From positions 186,001 to 250,000 of the forward strand of contig JAJNNY010000027.1 of the NCBI GenBank assembly GCA_022453515.1: 64,000 bases of DNA. The letters are read 5' to 3'. Positions 14,466-25,744 of this stretch are shown in pieces; the stretch's first letter is position 1, and each line of letters opens with the position of its first letter. The notes under the pieces are model-generated. The model did not search any database, was not told where the DNA came from, and was given only the letters and a program-made list of their open reading frames with translations. The DNA comes from Astrocystis sublimbata (Eukaryota; Ascomycota; Sordariomycetes; Xylariales; Xylariaceae). The position numbers and the translations under genes were made by a program.

Positions 14466-14872
14466 GCTAGCTAGAGAATAGAAAGGGGTCAAGGTGACAA
14501 ATAGAGTAGACTATTGATGAGCCTGAGCTCCATTCCCACATAGCAAGATATATCCAGAGAATAAAAACATTGCGCAGTTGCGTAATATTTTCGAGTACAT
14601 CGAGACAATCGACTAAGCCTAGCATGTGCGGCATGTAGTACATTCATTCTTCATTACCCAGTCTAGGAATCGTGAGGACATTACAAGCACTATCACGTGT
14701 GTGCTGATCTCGCGAAACATCCATATCTGTAGTGTTGAGCTCTTGCTTCTTGCATCGCCTACTGACCTCCGACATACTGCAAACTCGGGGGCAAAACTCG
14801 TTGGTTTAGGTGTGTCCTTCAACCTCTTCCAAAGATGAAGAAGAAGAATGGTCATAATTTGATTTCTATGCT
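14466..14872. other. Convergent intergenic region between SERCA and pup3
   Basis: About 400 bases shared by the 3' ends of two genes transcribed towards each other. It is AT-richer than the genes, with an ATAAAA-like stretch near 14561 that may serve polyadenylation. No gene seen. Confidence 0.5.
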
Positions 14873-15795
14873 CTAATCCTGTCGTCCTTTGAGTAATCTC
14901 TTGGTCACCTTGTTCTTCTCGATGACGTAGATATGCGCACCCCAGCCAGATAAGGCGTCCCTATCAACGGCGCTCAGCAAAGCCTGTGAGATGGTCTCGA
15001 AGAGATCCTCGGGCTCCTGTATTATGCACGAAGAGACGGAGTTAGCAATTTCGGTAGTTCGTGCCGGATCCACAGGGAGGGAGGGAGAGAACGCACCAGG
15101 TCAGGTTCCCACAAGCTCTCACACATGCCGAAGAGCTGCTCGGAGGCGGTGCCGCTGACGATGAAGTCCTTGGCGAAGTCGATGCAGCCGATGGAGTCAA
15201 AGCCGCAGATGAAGGGGGCGCCGGTCTTGGGGTCGAGGCCGGCGACGACGGGGCTGACGAAGTAGGGGCCGAAGCGGCGCTCGTAGAGGGACGAGGAGAC
15301 GAGGTTGGCGAAGGTGGTCGGGGCGATGGAGCGCTCTTCGCGTAGGCGGTACATGTTCACCTTGTACCGGAACAGGTCCGACACGGTCGACACGTCCGTC
15401 GCCAGCCCCGTCAGACCCAGGAACACGCTGTCGCCGTACTGGAACACCTTGGGGAAGTTGTTGGACACTGTCAGGGCCTGCAGCCCGAGGCGCAGGTCGC
15501 AGGCGATGGCCACGCAGTCCTTGCCGACCATGGCCACGCAGGCGCCACCGTCTGTTCGTCGGGGATGGGGTGGTTAGCCGGGTCTGCCTTTCTCTCTTGC
15601 TCTCTGTTCTGCGGTTTGCCTTTGCGAGGGAGGGGGGTGGCTTTTGATTGCGGTTGAGCTAGATTGGTGCGGGTTCGGGTACGAGGAGGGCGGACATACT
15701 TATCGCGAAGGGGGAGGACTGCGGAAGTGTCAGCTACCTCTATGTGACCGTCTCGACTTGGGATGAAGCCGGGGGATAGCAGGTACACTTACCAT
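14873..15795 (-). CDS. pup3: 20S proteasome subunit beta type-3 (Pup3 / PSMB3)
   Basis: Non-catalytic beta subunit of the 20S core particle. Exons on the minus strand are 15795-15793, 15718-15700, 15551-15097 and 15016-14873 (621 nt, 206 residues; yeast Pup3 has 205). The first exon is only the start codon, followed by GTAAGT; the second is 19 nt. The spliced N-terminus reads [20 protein letters not shown], the standard beta-3 start, with no propeptide and no catalytic N-terminal threonine, as expected. Further beta-3 blocks are [34 protein letters not shown] and [20 protein letters not shown]. The gene is divergent to the UBX gene at 16911 and convergent with SERCA. Splice borders are inferred but are the only ones that restore the family sequence. 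Confidence 0.94.
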
Positions 15796-16910
15796 GATGA
15801 GACGGAGACGACGGTGAGCGGGGGAGCGCGGGGAGGTAGGTGACGGTGGCTCAGTCAGTCCTCTCTAAAGAACGTAGATTCGTCTGTGTCGTCGGGGCCG
15901 TTCGGCGGCAGTGTACTCGTCTCGTCGGGTCTGCTGCGGGATTGGAGAGCGGATGGGGGTGGTTGTTGGCTTGGTCGGTATGATGATGTCCAAAGTGGCC
16001 CGCCAGGCTGGCTGTCGTCGTTGGGATACACTGGAGCTGCTGTAGGTACTGAGGTCGTAGCTCCAGGCAAACACGCACTGGCGCGGCAAGCTCCAGGCTC
16101 TGGCTGTACCACTATTACACGTAAGTACTGGGGTGCCACACAAAATAGATAAGACACTGCTAGGTTCTTATTAAAAACCGAACATAACATTTAATAATGT
16201 TTATTATCCTATTACTACCTGATTATATAATAAATCTTCCTTGATCATGTTTTAATTATTTAAATATTGTTTATTATTATATAGTAGTTATTTCACGATT
16301 AAGGGAATAATTATTAATACTATATGCTGACTTAGGTACTTAAGACCATCTCATCTATTTTGTATAGCGCCTCGAGAGGTAGGTTCAGCTTACAGGGATG
16401 ATGGCATGGGCCACTGTCAGCTAATGGTGGAAGGTACGCTAGCCCCTCGAGCCCGTAGCACATGTACATACTCTGTTCCATGCTACCATGCCCTGGTGTC
16501 ATTGCCCCTCCATCCATCCATCATCAGCAGCCCTAAGGCTTCCATCTTTATTGATTTCGTCAGTCGGAAGCTGCCTACCTCAAAACCGTGGTTTCTAAGA
16601 GCCTTTCTGTCGTCAGCTCCCCACGTCTTCAAAGCAATAGCTCTTCGTCTACGTCTTCTACAATTATTCAGTCAAAAAGACATTACACGCGAACAATTCT
16701 CTCTTTGACGCCGTATAGAAAGGTTGTATATACCCAGTCGCTTGTCGAACCTGAGCACCCCAGAACTTATACAACAACGAGATCTGTGGCGCGTGCAACA
16801 GCAAGTCTCTGCCCCGGATTGCGACTCGTCCAAACAGCGACAGTCACTGCGCCGCGGCACTTACACCGGTGCATACAACATAAACCAGAGATTCAACACA
16901 TACATAGCAC
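15796..16910. other. Divergent promoter region between pup3 and the UBX-protein gene
   Basis: Shared upstream region of two proteasome/Cdc48-related genes. It contains the AT-rich inverted-repeat element at about 16129-16374 (separate entry). The part from 16560 to 16910 is a pyrimidine/CA-rich leader typical for the plus-strand gene. No gene seen. Confidence 0.5.
16129..16374. mobile_element. Possible MITE-like element: AT-rich core with imperfect terminal inverted repeats
   Basis: A core of roughly 190 bases (16157-16345) is about four-fifths A+T and is bordered by an inverted repeat. The left arm at 16135-16155 contains ACAAAATAGATAAGA; the right arm, read on the minus strand from 16368 to 16348, contains ACAAAATAGATGAGA. 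Over 21 positions 17 match, and all four differences are transitions. A weaker match, again differing only by transitions, continues six bases outward. No open frame is present. Size, AT content and arms fit a small non-autonomous DNA transposon relic, possibly decayed by RIP-like C-to-T change. I could not define a target-site duplication. Confidence 0.45.
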
Positions 16911-18428
16911 ATGATGGCCACCAATGTCAAGGTCGTCGGCACCGACCTCAGACAGGTCACCATTAAAGTCAACCCTGGCACGTATCTTACCGATATCCTG
17001 GAACAAGCATGCACCAAGCTCAAGGTTTCCAACGACAAGTACCTGTTGAAGCACAAGCAGCGGCAGCTAGACTTATCCCAGACCTTCCGGACCTCAGGGC
17101 TCATCCCGGGTGCCCGCCTCGAACTCGTCCGCCGAGCCAACACGCCGACCGTCGTGAATGTCGCCCTACAACTCCCCTCGCCCGAATCTGGCGCCTTCCC
17201 CCCGCACGGTCGCGTAAGCGAGAAACTACCCAGCGATTTCACCATATGGCAGATACTGCGTCAGTTCGAGAGTGGCAAGGCGAGCGCCGGGAAGAATCTG
17301 AACCTTACCGCGAGGGGGATTCCGCAGATTAGCAACGGGACGCAAGCGGGCAGCGGGCAGCTATACTACGAGATACCGAATGTCATCATAGAAAAGCGGA
17401 CGCTGTCGACCTTTGTCGACTTCCAGAAGACCCTGTCGCAGCTGGGGTACAACTCAGGCGGTGTGCTGATGCGCCTGTCTTTTCAGAAGACGGAGAAGCT
17501 CTTGTCTGATGCTATGAGCGAGATCCAAGAGTATTTCAAGACAGATGAAAAGGACGACGAGCCGCAGAAGACTGGGGACGCCGGCGCTGATGAGATGTCG
17601 GCAAGCACCTCTGAGCCTTCGGCTCTGCCAAGCGAAGCCGATTCTGCGGCACCTGACGTATCGGTTGCTGATCCGTCAGTCGCGGTGGCTCAAGATCCCC
17701 AAAGTACAACAAACGATAATGACAGTCTCGATGCGGATATTGATATGGACTCGCTATCCGGACCTGGGCCTCGGCCTATGACCATCTTCTCAGCCCCTAC
17801 CACAACTACTCCAGTTGCAGCCTTGCGGCCAGACACAGACGAGGACTACGCACCCGACATCAGTCACGCAAAAGCTCACCAGAAGCTCCTTAATTCCTTA
17901 GGACAGAACAAGCGTCTCTTATCGGACCCCGAGCTCGAGGAAAAGGCAGCAGCGGAAGAGGCCAGGGTAGCAGCCGTCAAAGCCATCAAGATCAAGGTGC
18001 GGTTCCCCGACAACTTCTCCGCCGAGTGGACGTTTGGCCCCGATGACACGGGTGCAGGTCTGTACCGTGAAGTCAGGGGGATCATGGCGAACGGTTCTGC
18101 GTCATTCAGGCTGGTGCTGCCCGGCGCACGAACAGTCATCAAGGACGATGCGAGTAGCACGCTGATCAAGGGATATCGACTGAACTCTAATACGCTTGTT
18201 AATTTCATTTGGGACGATGATGTGACAGTGGATGTCAGGCGGCAGCCTTTCCTGAAGAGTAGTGCGGTCGAGCAGGCGAAGCAAGTGGTGGTACCGGAGG
18301 TTCGTGAAGTGGAAGCTAAGCAAGAGGGACCCAGCATATCGACACAAGCACCCACACCGAGAAACGACGGCGGTGAAGGTTCTGGGTTTAAGAAACCCAA
18401 ATGGCTCAAGGGATTCGGAAAGAAGTAA
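16911..18428 (+). CDS. TUG/ASPL-like UBX-domain protein, Cdc48/p97 cofactor (Ubx4 type)
   Basis: Single-exon gene of 505 residues. The N-terminal 6-75 region is the ubiquitin-like TUG-UBL1 fold (VKVVGTDLRQVTIKVNPGTY, LLKHKQRQLDLSQTFRTSGL). A second conserved block around 95-185 carries PSDFTIWQILRQFESG and LSTFVDFQKTLSQLGY. An acidic, Ser-rich linker follows at about 200-290. The UBX-like fold lies at about 359-440 (AIKIKVRFPDNFSAEWTFGP, then a late hydrophobic strand LVNFIWDDDVTVDV). Proteins of this build bind Cdc48/p97 and regulate its assembly or substrate delivery; yeast Ubx4 is the likely counterpart. A basic Lys/Trp-rich tail (FKKPKWLKGFGKK) ends it. The start could be 16911 or the next codon, 16914. 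Divergent to pup3. Confidence 0.88.
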   Translation: MMATNVKVVGTDLRQVTIKVNPGTYLTDILEQACTKLKVSNDKYLLKHKQRQLDLSQTFRTSGLIPGARLELVRRANTPTVVNVALQLPSPESGAFPPHGRVSEKLPSDFTIWQILRQFESGKASAGKNLNLTARGIPQISNGTQAGSGQLYYEIPNVIIEKRTLSTFVDFQKTLSQLGYNSGGVLMRLSFQKTEKLLSDAMSEIQEYFKTDEKDDEPQKTGDAGADEMSASTSEPSALPSEADSAAPDVSVADPSVAVAQDPQSTTNDNDSLDADIDMDSLSGPGPRPMTIFSAPTTTTPVAALRPDTDEDYAPDISHAKAHQKLLNSLGQNKRLLSDPELEEKAAAEEARVAAVKAIKIKVRFPDNFSAEWTFGPDDTGAGLYREVRGIMANGSASFRLVLPGARTVIKDDASSTLIKGYRLNSNTLVNFIWDDDVTVDVRRQPFLKSSAVEQAKQVVVPEVREVEAKQEGPSISTQAPTPRNDGGEGSGFKKPKWLKGFGKK

Positions 18429-18851
18429 GCCTGTGGTATTCGAGAATGATGGGTTACAACTATCATCAGATAAGGGAACATCACATTAAGCAGCTTTGTT
18501 TCATAACACACTTAGTCAGCATCGGTTCGGAGTTTGGTGGTTAGCATCATGCTTGGTTTCATATCACAAGCCTGCACAATAATGCGTTTGGGGGGCGTAG
18601 TGAGTTCTTATTGTAGACATAGAGGCAAACAGCGGCGTTGATGAGAGAAATTTGGTATCTTGCGTGAATTTTTCGTGTTGCAGTAGCTTCGTAAGCTTTG
18701 ACTTTGACTGCCCACCTAGACCGATCCCATGCTGTAGGGACTCAAAGACCTATCCCGAAAATGATGTTTACGCCAGATCCTGCCAGTTGTTTTTCTTCCC
18801 TGCCTACCGTCCCCTGCGCGTGGTTTGTCTCAAGAGTGACGAGTTGACGAT
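18429..18851. other. Convergent 3' intergenic region between the UBX gene and eL36
   Basis: About 420 bases shared by two 3' ends; no gene or structured element seen. Confidence 0.45.
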
Positions 18852-19637
18852 TTAGTGGCCGGCACGACGAGACTCAGCGATGACACGCTGGAGCTCATCA
18901 ACCTAATTTTATATGTTAGTCCATGCTTCCATAAGTACTTCAATGAGGTTGTGCACGAACCTTTCTCTTGCCACGCTGGAAAGAACCGAGTCTCTTCTTG
19001 GCCAGCTTGCGAGCACGCTGTGATACAATTAGTGAAATAGCCCTTGTTAGGTCTCGCAAAAGGCGGATCTTACCTTGTCTTTTGAGTTGCGCAGGAGTTC
19101 AATAACTCTGCGCTCGTAGGGAGCAAGGCCCATAACCTCACGGACTCTATGTAACGGTCAGCTCTAGGGATCCCCTTTTGCGTGATGAACCTCGAGGATC
19201 CGGAAGATGGTATGAACGTACACATCGCGAACGTGGGCGGTGCGGCGGCTGAGGTGTCCCTTGGTGCGGGAGACACGCTTCTTGTTGACGCGAGCCGTCG
19301 TTTTCTGTTTCGAGGAAATCCATGCGTCAGTCTAAGATGTCCATCTCTGCCATGACTTTGCAATGGGATAGAAGCAAAGAGAGCAGGATCCTCCACGAGG
19401 TGAGACGTGTAGAACTGAATCGCCCGGGCTAGCACGGAAGAGCGCTCCCCATGATGGACGTCGACGAGGTATGTCGGCTGAGTTGGGTTGGGTTGGGATG
19501 GAGGGGTCGAGCGAGGGAGGAAGTTTTAAAGCCTTACGTATCCTTTCTGTATCGCGCATTTGATTAGTTCTCACAGTTCAATCCAGGAAGAGCATTGGAG
19601 GAGTATCACTCACGTCGAGACCACGTGCGAGCGCCAT
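18852..19637 (-). CDS. rpl36: 60S ribosomal protein eL36
   Basis: Component of the large cytosolic ribosomal subunit. Six exons on the minus strand: 19637-19614, 19546-19538, 19304-19222, 19146-19074, 19017-18961 and 18902-18852 (297 nt, 98 residues). The spliced protein contains KTTARVNKKRVSRTKGHLSR, REVMGLAPYERRVIELLRNS, KDKRARKLAKKRLGSF and VDELQRVIAESRRAGH, which are diagnostic for eL36. Exon 2 is only 9 nt and supplies Lys-Gly-Tyr, the position of the conserved Lys-Gly-His of other fungal eL36 proteins; skipping it would keep the frame. Five introns in under 800 bases is typical for ribosomal protein genes of filamentous ascomycetes. All borders are GT-AG and were chosen because they alone restore the family sequence. 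Confidence 0.94.
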
Positions 19638-21143
19638 CTTGCCGGTGTTGCTGTGGTTAGTAACGGTTGGTTTGGTGGAAGATGTTGTTGACGGTTCACG
19701 GCTGGCTAGAAATTCTTCGGTAGAGGTGGGTGGATTTGTGGTGCGCAGATTTAGCCGAATTGCCCGGAGTGGCCTGGTGTGGCTGTGGCGGTGGGCTTTT
19801 CCGATAAGCCTTATCGGTTTTCCTATGAGCCTCAAAAAGATGTGGCTCAGCTGTTCAATAAGCCAAGCCAAGCGTTCCACCAACATCAAGGTCCACCTGA
19901 GGCGTGCCAGGCCCCCGGTACTTCCCCACAGCAGGTAACGGCTATCTTAAGTGGGTGGGGTCAATCTTACAGTAGTCAATTTCAAGGTAGGCGAGGGTAG
20001 GTAGCTCCAACTGCTTGACCGCTGCCTCCAATCCGCGTCTCTGTTTACTTACATATGTTGTGGTTCGTCAATTAATTTAAAGGGCCTCGACCATGTGTTA
20101 CACGCAAATGCACTCACCATATTGCGTTTGACATCCATGGCCAACGACATATGCACTAGTTCTCTATCTCGACAACCCCACGCGATAGCTGTGTCCATTG
20201 CACCGGCGTCACTCCATCCAAGATTTCACCTGAAGGGTTATCTATCTATCTATCGATCTTAATATCGACCTAACGTGCCTACCTAGTACTAGTCCTTGGG
20301 ACTACCAATGCGGATCACCATTTAAGCTACCTAGTTGCCTAGCTATCGGAATGTCCCTAATTATCGTGCTTGATCTTTGCATCCATGACGCATTCTCCCC
20401 AGGTGTTCCCGCGAGCTCCGCGACTCTGGTGTCTGTGTCACCTCGTAGGCTCGGAGCCATTGAGCGACTGGGCACGTTCGCAAATGAGACAATGTTTACT
20501 AAGGTTATGTCTGGAAATGAAATCTCCCCAGCCGGGCAACCGGGGTGGGAGAGGATTGGTGTGAGCGGTTGCTTCAAGGTTTCATTCGTTCCTCCACACC
20601 TGTGCTTCCTCAACTTGCATAGACGTTCGTTCTTGTTTACGTGCAGTAAAAGATACAGGCGTAGGGGAAGTGCACATGTTTGCAGGTGCGCTCTTCGTTT
20701 TCCGTTCCCAAGGTTGTCCCTGCCAACTCTGTCGACCCCGTCGGTGTCTTCAAACACCAAGTCGCCGCCCGATGAGTTCCTTCCTCCGCTCGCTCGCTCG
20801 TTCTACCCGCATATCAGGTATGTGAGAGAGAAGGTGCCACCTAGACAGAGCCGTACATGCATGCGTACCTGCCCACCCGGGTGGTTGACCGATAATGCAC
20901 CCAACAGAAGCGAGTCTTGCATCTTCCGACTCGACCTCTGCCTCGCCACCATCCCCCTTCGTGTCGATAATTATGTTTTGAATTCGGTCCGCCCATGGGC
21001 ACATTTTTGTTTTGTTTTTTGTTTCATTTGGTTTGGTTTTGCACAGTCAACGACCTTGGAGTCTTGGAACCCAACACCGCATCGTCATTATTTCTTGGTC
21101 CTCATCTTAGCACGCTCCGGTTTCTGACCCTCGGAATTGCGGG
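19638..21143. other. Divergent promoter region between eL36 and the RhoGEF gene
   Basis: No supported gene. A tetranucleotide run (TATC)n sits near 20240-20255. A 258-codon open frame at 20351-21127 has no domain, an odd composition and ends just before the RhoGEF start, so I read it as leader sequence. From about 20680 the plus strand is CT-rich. Confidence 0.5.
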
Positions 21144-24100
21144 ATGCCTTTCACCGCTGCGGGAAGCCATACGCCGCGGCCATTCATGCAGAGCAGCTCG
21201 TTGCGTGTTGCGAGAGGCAAGAGCTGGGTCAAGTCTTTGGCCGCGCCGGCGACACTCAGGTTCAATCGGACTGACCCCGACCTCGGAGCTGATTGTTTCG
21301 ATATCCCACACGACGACAGTGCCGACTGTTGGAAGGCTCTGGACGACATAGCTGCTTTCCGCCTCAGTCTGGAGAACGACGACGAAGCCTCAGGGTGTTC
21401 CATAGATCTGTCACAGTTCTCTGTAGGCCATCGTGAAAGCATCGGTTCAGATGAACTCGAAAACACGCCGTCGTCAACGCCCGCGCCATTTCAGAAGTGG
21501 ATGAAGAACTTGCATAGACGAGCCCCTGGCCGCAGCATGGGAACTAGTACCACTCAGCAATTTCCCGAATGCATCTTTGCAGAATACCCGACGACTTCCA
21601 TCAGCCATAGAAGGTCCTCGTCCGGGTCTTCTTTTGGGTTTGTCTCTGCCGTGAGGAGCGCTACCGTAAGTCTAGCAAGTGCGAGTGTGCGAACTCGTCA
21701 GCGACGTCACGCGGCTCGATCTTCTATCCATACGAGGACCGATCAGAGCAGCCGAGGATCCTTCTCTGCCCAGAGGTTGTCTGAGGACAGCACTTGTTTT
21801 GATACAGGTGTGCACTCGGACCCAGCAGTAATGGAACGTCTACTGCACCGCCGACGAATACTCGAGGAACTCATCACCACGGAGGAGAGTTATATTAGTG
21901 ACATCAGGTTCCTCATGAACGTGGGTTAACACGCATCACCTAGTTGTTAATTATTGTTGCTGACATACCCAAGGTCTATGTCACGATTCTGGCTTCTCTA
22001 CCTACACAACACCCTGGTCTTCGGTCTGCGATTAACCGGAATTTAACGGACATAATCGAACTGCACGAGGAAATCCTTGGCGAACTTCACCGTATCGTTC
22101 CCGATTCTGAGTACTCTCAGCCCCATCATATTGCGGTGGAGTCAACTTCAGTCGTAAATCAGCAGCACCACCGCTGGCATAGCTTGGACTCTGTCCCCGA
22201 AGACAGGGGAGGACGGCCGTGGTTGCATAGCGTCCCTAGTGTGGTTGCTGAGCCGAGCATTGCAGCTGGGGTTGCTCAAATCTTTGCCAACAAGGTAATG
22301 CCGGAGATCTCCGAAAAGTCGTCTGGACTAAGCTGTGTAACTGGATATATGTACTGATGAACCCTAGATACACCGCTTCCTCATCTACGAAGAATACGGA
22401 GCGAGATATGAGACGTTGATCCAGGATATCGCGACTACACATCGCACGCTTCCACACTGGGAAGAATACCAAAAGGGCATTGAAGCATTGGCCGCTTCAC
22501 TCAGCGCCGCTAACAACCATTCGGGTCATTCTCGCAAATCGCTAACCATCGGCGACCTTCTAGTCAAGGTACCTAGCAATGGGATTGAAATTTAAGAGGA
22601 CCTTACTAACTTCTGGATAGCCAATACAACGAATCTGCAGATATCCCCTTCTTTTCTCTGAGCTTCTAAAATACACCCCAGTCTGCGACTGCCCTACTTC
22701 TCATATGGAGATTGATTCCGTACTCACAAGACTTCGTGAAACTACGGCTGAGATCAACCAGGCCACAGACGACCCCGGAGTTAAGGCCTCGTTGGAACAA
22801 ACCTGGCTGCTCCAAGATCGATTAGTGTTTCCTCATCAAGTAAGGATCATAGTAGTAGTTTGTTGTATCCGCATCTGCTAATCTCGTCAGACTCTATCTA
22901 CTACTACCAGGAGTACCATCCGTTCGCTTGGACGGATACGTCTTTGTGGTATTCTCCATGCCTGCTGGCAAACGAGAGATGGTGTGACGGGCCAATACAT
23001 GGTTGCGCTTCTTTACAGAAACTCCTTCTGCCTGGCTACGGCGGACAGCTCCGAGCAGGTATACACCATCCAGGCATGTCTGGGTTTGGACAACATCAAA
23101 GTTGAAGAAACTGATAACGGACGAGGTGGGTACCGTGCAATCATCGTTGTATATTTTGGCATCACATATGCTGACCGGGCTAGGTCTGCAATGTCATACC
23201 GCACCATTTTCTTGGAAAGTTGTATTCGAGTGCGATCACCAGCTTTATGAGATAATCTTGACGGCTTGCTCTCAAACCGAAGAGACGGAATGGCGCACAC
23301 CCTTGTCCAGCGTAGATCACTGTGGATATCGTGAGCAATCGCCAGGTTTCTACAGCTCGATTTCTCTCAACATCAAAAGCCTCGGGACTGTGTTTAGAAA
23401 GCCAGGTGAGTAATCGAAATTCCTCCTCTTGACATTTACTCACCCAAGTTCAGGGTCTATGGCTCGTCGCCTTTCTATCCATCGGGCTACGACTATTGGC
23501 CCCAAGTCTTCTTTATATCAAGTCGTTCTCAAGAACACAACTACCGCCCAAGAAACCACACCGACAGATCCGACGTCTTCGATCAACCGTTCACAATCAC
23601 TCCTTACAACAAATTCTCGAATACCAGTCCTTGCACCACCCCGAGCCGAACGAGTACGCTTGGAAGCATTGCTAGCAGATGTATGGAGTCGTAAGGTTTT
23701 GCCGTATCCTGGTATCGTAACGCGGTCAAAGAGTGAACATCGTGTACGGAATTCGGCATCGACTATGATGCGGAAGCTCAGTACTGCCAGCCTCACCAAT
23801 CGATTCGCAAAGCGCTCTACTAGTACCAGTATCATGCTCTCCGCGGAAGACAACGAGCAGATGCCTCATGTGAACGATTTTCTTGATTCGCTCGTGAGCG
23901 TAAATTGCGATGGCCTGACACCCTTTAGAACGGAGGTCATGGAAGGAAGCTCGATGCGACGACTGCCGATAATTCGCGATGAGGTAGAGAGATCAAGCAG
24001 TGGCGGTAGCATGTCTGAATTCACCGAAGCTATTACACCAGATGGCACCGTACGACGAGTAGACATGACGAAGGTGGAGGCAATCTGGGGCGATGAGAAA

Positions 24101-24343
24101 GGGCTATGCACGCCGGTTCAAAAACCATCTACCAACGCCGCTTGTCGCTCCAGAACCTCGTCGTCGTTTCATCCTACTCCAGAAACTCGTCCAAAGGAAG
24201 TTGGGACACCGCGGTACGCACTCCCCAGCGTTCCCCGTACAGGGGATTGCAGGAGTGCTTCGAGATCTCGCGGAAGATGGCCCAGGGTGGGTGCCATCAA
24301 CAGGGGGCTCCAAGCTTTAGGGAGCCGTAGTTTTTTCCGTTAG
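21144..24343 (+). CDS. Rho guanine nucleotide exchange factor (DH-PH protein)
   Basis: Activates a Rho-family GTPase by GDP release; the target cannot be told. Seven exons: 21144-21920, 21974-22294, 22368-22568, 22621-22839, 22891-23125, 23184-23405 and 23454-24343 (2865 nt, 954 residues). The N-terminal 230 residues are Ser-rich and probably disordered. The DH domain begins near residue 235 with the CR1 helix (LEELITTEESYISDIRFLMN) and has the hallmark CR3 helix PIQRICRYPLLFSELLKYTP at about 434-453. A PH-like domain follows at about 515-665 (LGRIRLCGILHACWQTRDG, then APFSWKVVFECDHQLYEIIL). The C-terminal 290 residues are Ser/Thr/Arg-rich without a recognised domain. No CH, DEP, CNH or PB1 domain is visible, so it is neither Cdc24 nor Rom2/Tus1-like. 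Every intron falls at a good GT-AG border and keeps frame. Confidence 0.9.
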
Positions 24344-25744
24344 GGATAAAAATGGTTTGTATACCCCCACACAAAGGTAGCCGCGTGTCACCTGTCTCTC
24401 ATTGAAGGTTGGTTGTAGGAGTTTGGCTGTCTTGGCTACGGAATGATACCACCCGCTCTTTTCTTGCGCTTTTCCCTCTCCGCCTCTTTTCTCATGTAAC
24501 GAAATAACATATATAGCCTGGGCTTTGAATTGCAGGATCAATGCTGTTGTCAAGGGAGGAAGACTGAGACAATACAATTATGCCAGGCATGCTGGAAAAC
24601 ACATATCACTTCATCTCGAGCGACACGCGAAGTCCACCCAACTGGGGTGTTGCCATACGAAATGGAAATCAAAAGCTTAAGCCACATGGATGACTTTCCT
24701 TGTGCTCCTGGACAATGGCTGGGGTATTTGAAGATGACAATAAAATTCTCGCTTAAAGAACCTGAGGTCACTACTACCTAGTACCTACCTCACCTACCTA
24801 CCTCACTAACCCCATAAAGACTCTAACATACCGTGGTAGGTATTGCTGGCTGGCAGCTTGCAGAGCTAACCTACCTCGCCTACCTAGTAGCGAAGCTCGG
24901 AAGCTCCCGCCAAGGAGGTGTCATAGATGCTAAGCGGTTTTGAGACATACAACACACGAGCACACACCATCGTCCCTTACTGTAGATCTGCACTGTCTGT
25001 CGCGGCCCGTATACTAGTATCACAATTTATGCCTTGCTGGTCTAATTCGGATGAGCAATATCTCGTGTGACGTAAAGGGGACGGGGAAGAAGGCAGTAGA
25101 AACTTGCACCTAGCCATCAAGCAGGCCGAGACCAGGCATGTACCTAGTATTACACAACTTGAAGCTGCCTAAGTTGCATTAGGTAATTTGGAGGGGTAGC
25201 TGCCAGATTGCAGAGTTAATCTTACCTAGGATGCTGGTCAACTTCTACCTATTATGGTAGCTAAGAGGCACTTCCTACGTGAGCCTAAGAAGCAGTGGAG
25301 AATTGCCCAGCTGACGCAGGAACAGTGGCTGATGGTCAGTGATAAAACGTGCCGCCAGGCCCGCGTACCGCGGGGTACTGCCTGCTACTGGGTGGCCAAG
25401 TGGGGGCTCAATGCTTTGTTTGCAGTGCTGGCCGCAGGTAGCGCAGCTGCGATGACGTAGATGCCTGCCACATGATGATGGAATGCAAACAGGAGCAGGA
25501 AACGCGGGCTTGGGGCCAGCTACCTAGGTAGGTCTCGGCCTAAGAGCTTTCATATTTGAAGCTCTCCTGTCAGCTGTCCACCTACCTACCCCTCCTCTTC
25601 ATTCTCATCATTCAATCCAATCCATCCATCCATCCAGCAATCTCCGATCACGCTTGTATAACGAACCTCACTCAACCTGTAAACCACACGCGACCAAACC
25701 ACAAACACTCACCATCTACTTCACAACACCCTACTACCTTCAAA
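24344..25744. other. Intergenic; RhoGEF 3' region and Rtc3-like promoter
   Basis: No supported gene. The TACCTA/TAGGTA word family is dense at 24775-24890 and 25515-25535. A TCCATCCATCCATCC run lies at about 25620-25635 in the presumed leader of the downstream gene. Confidence 0.5.
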
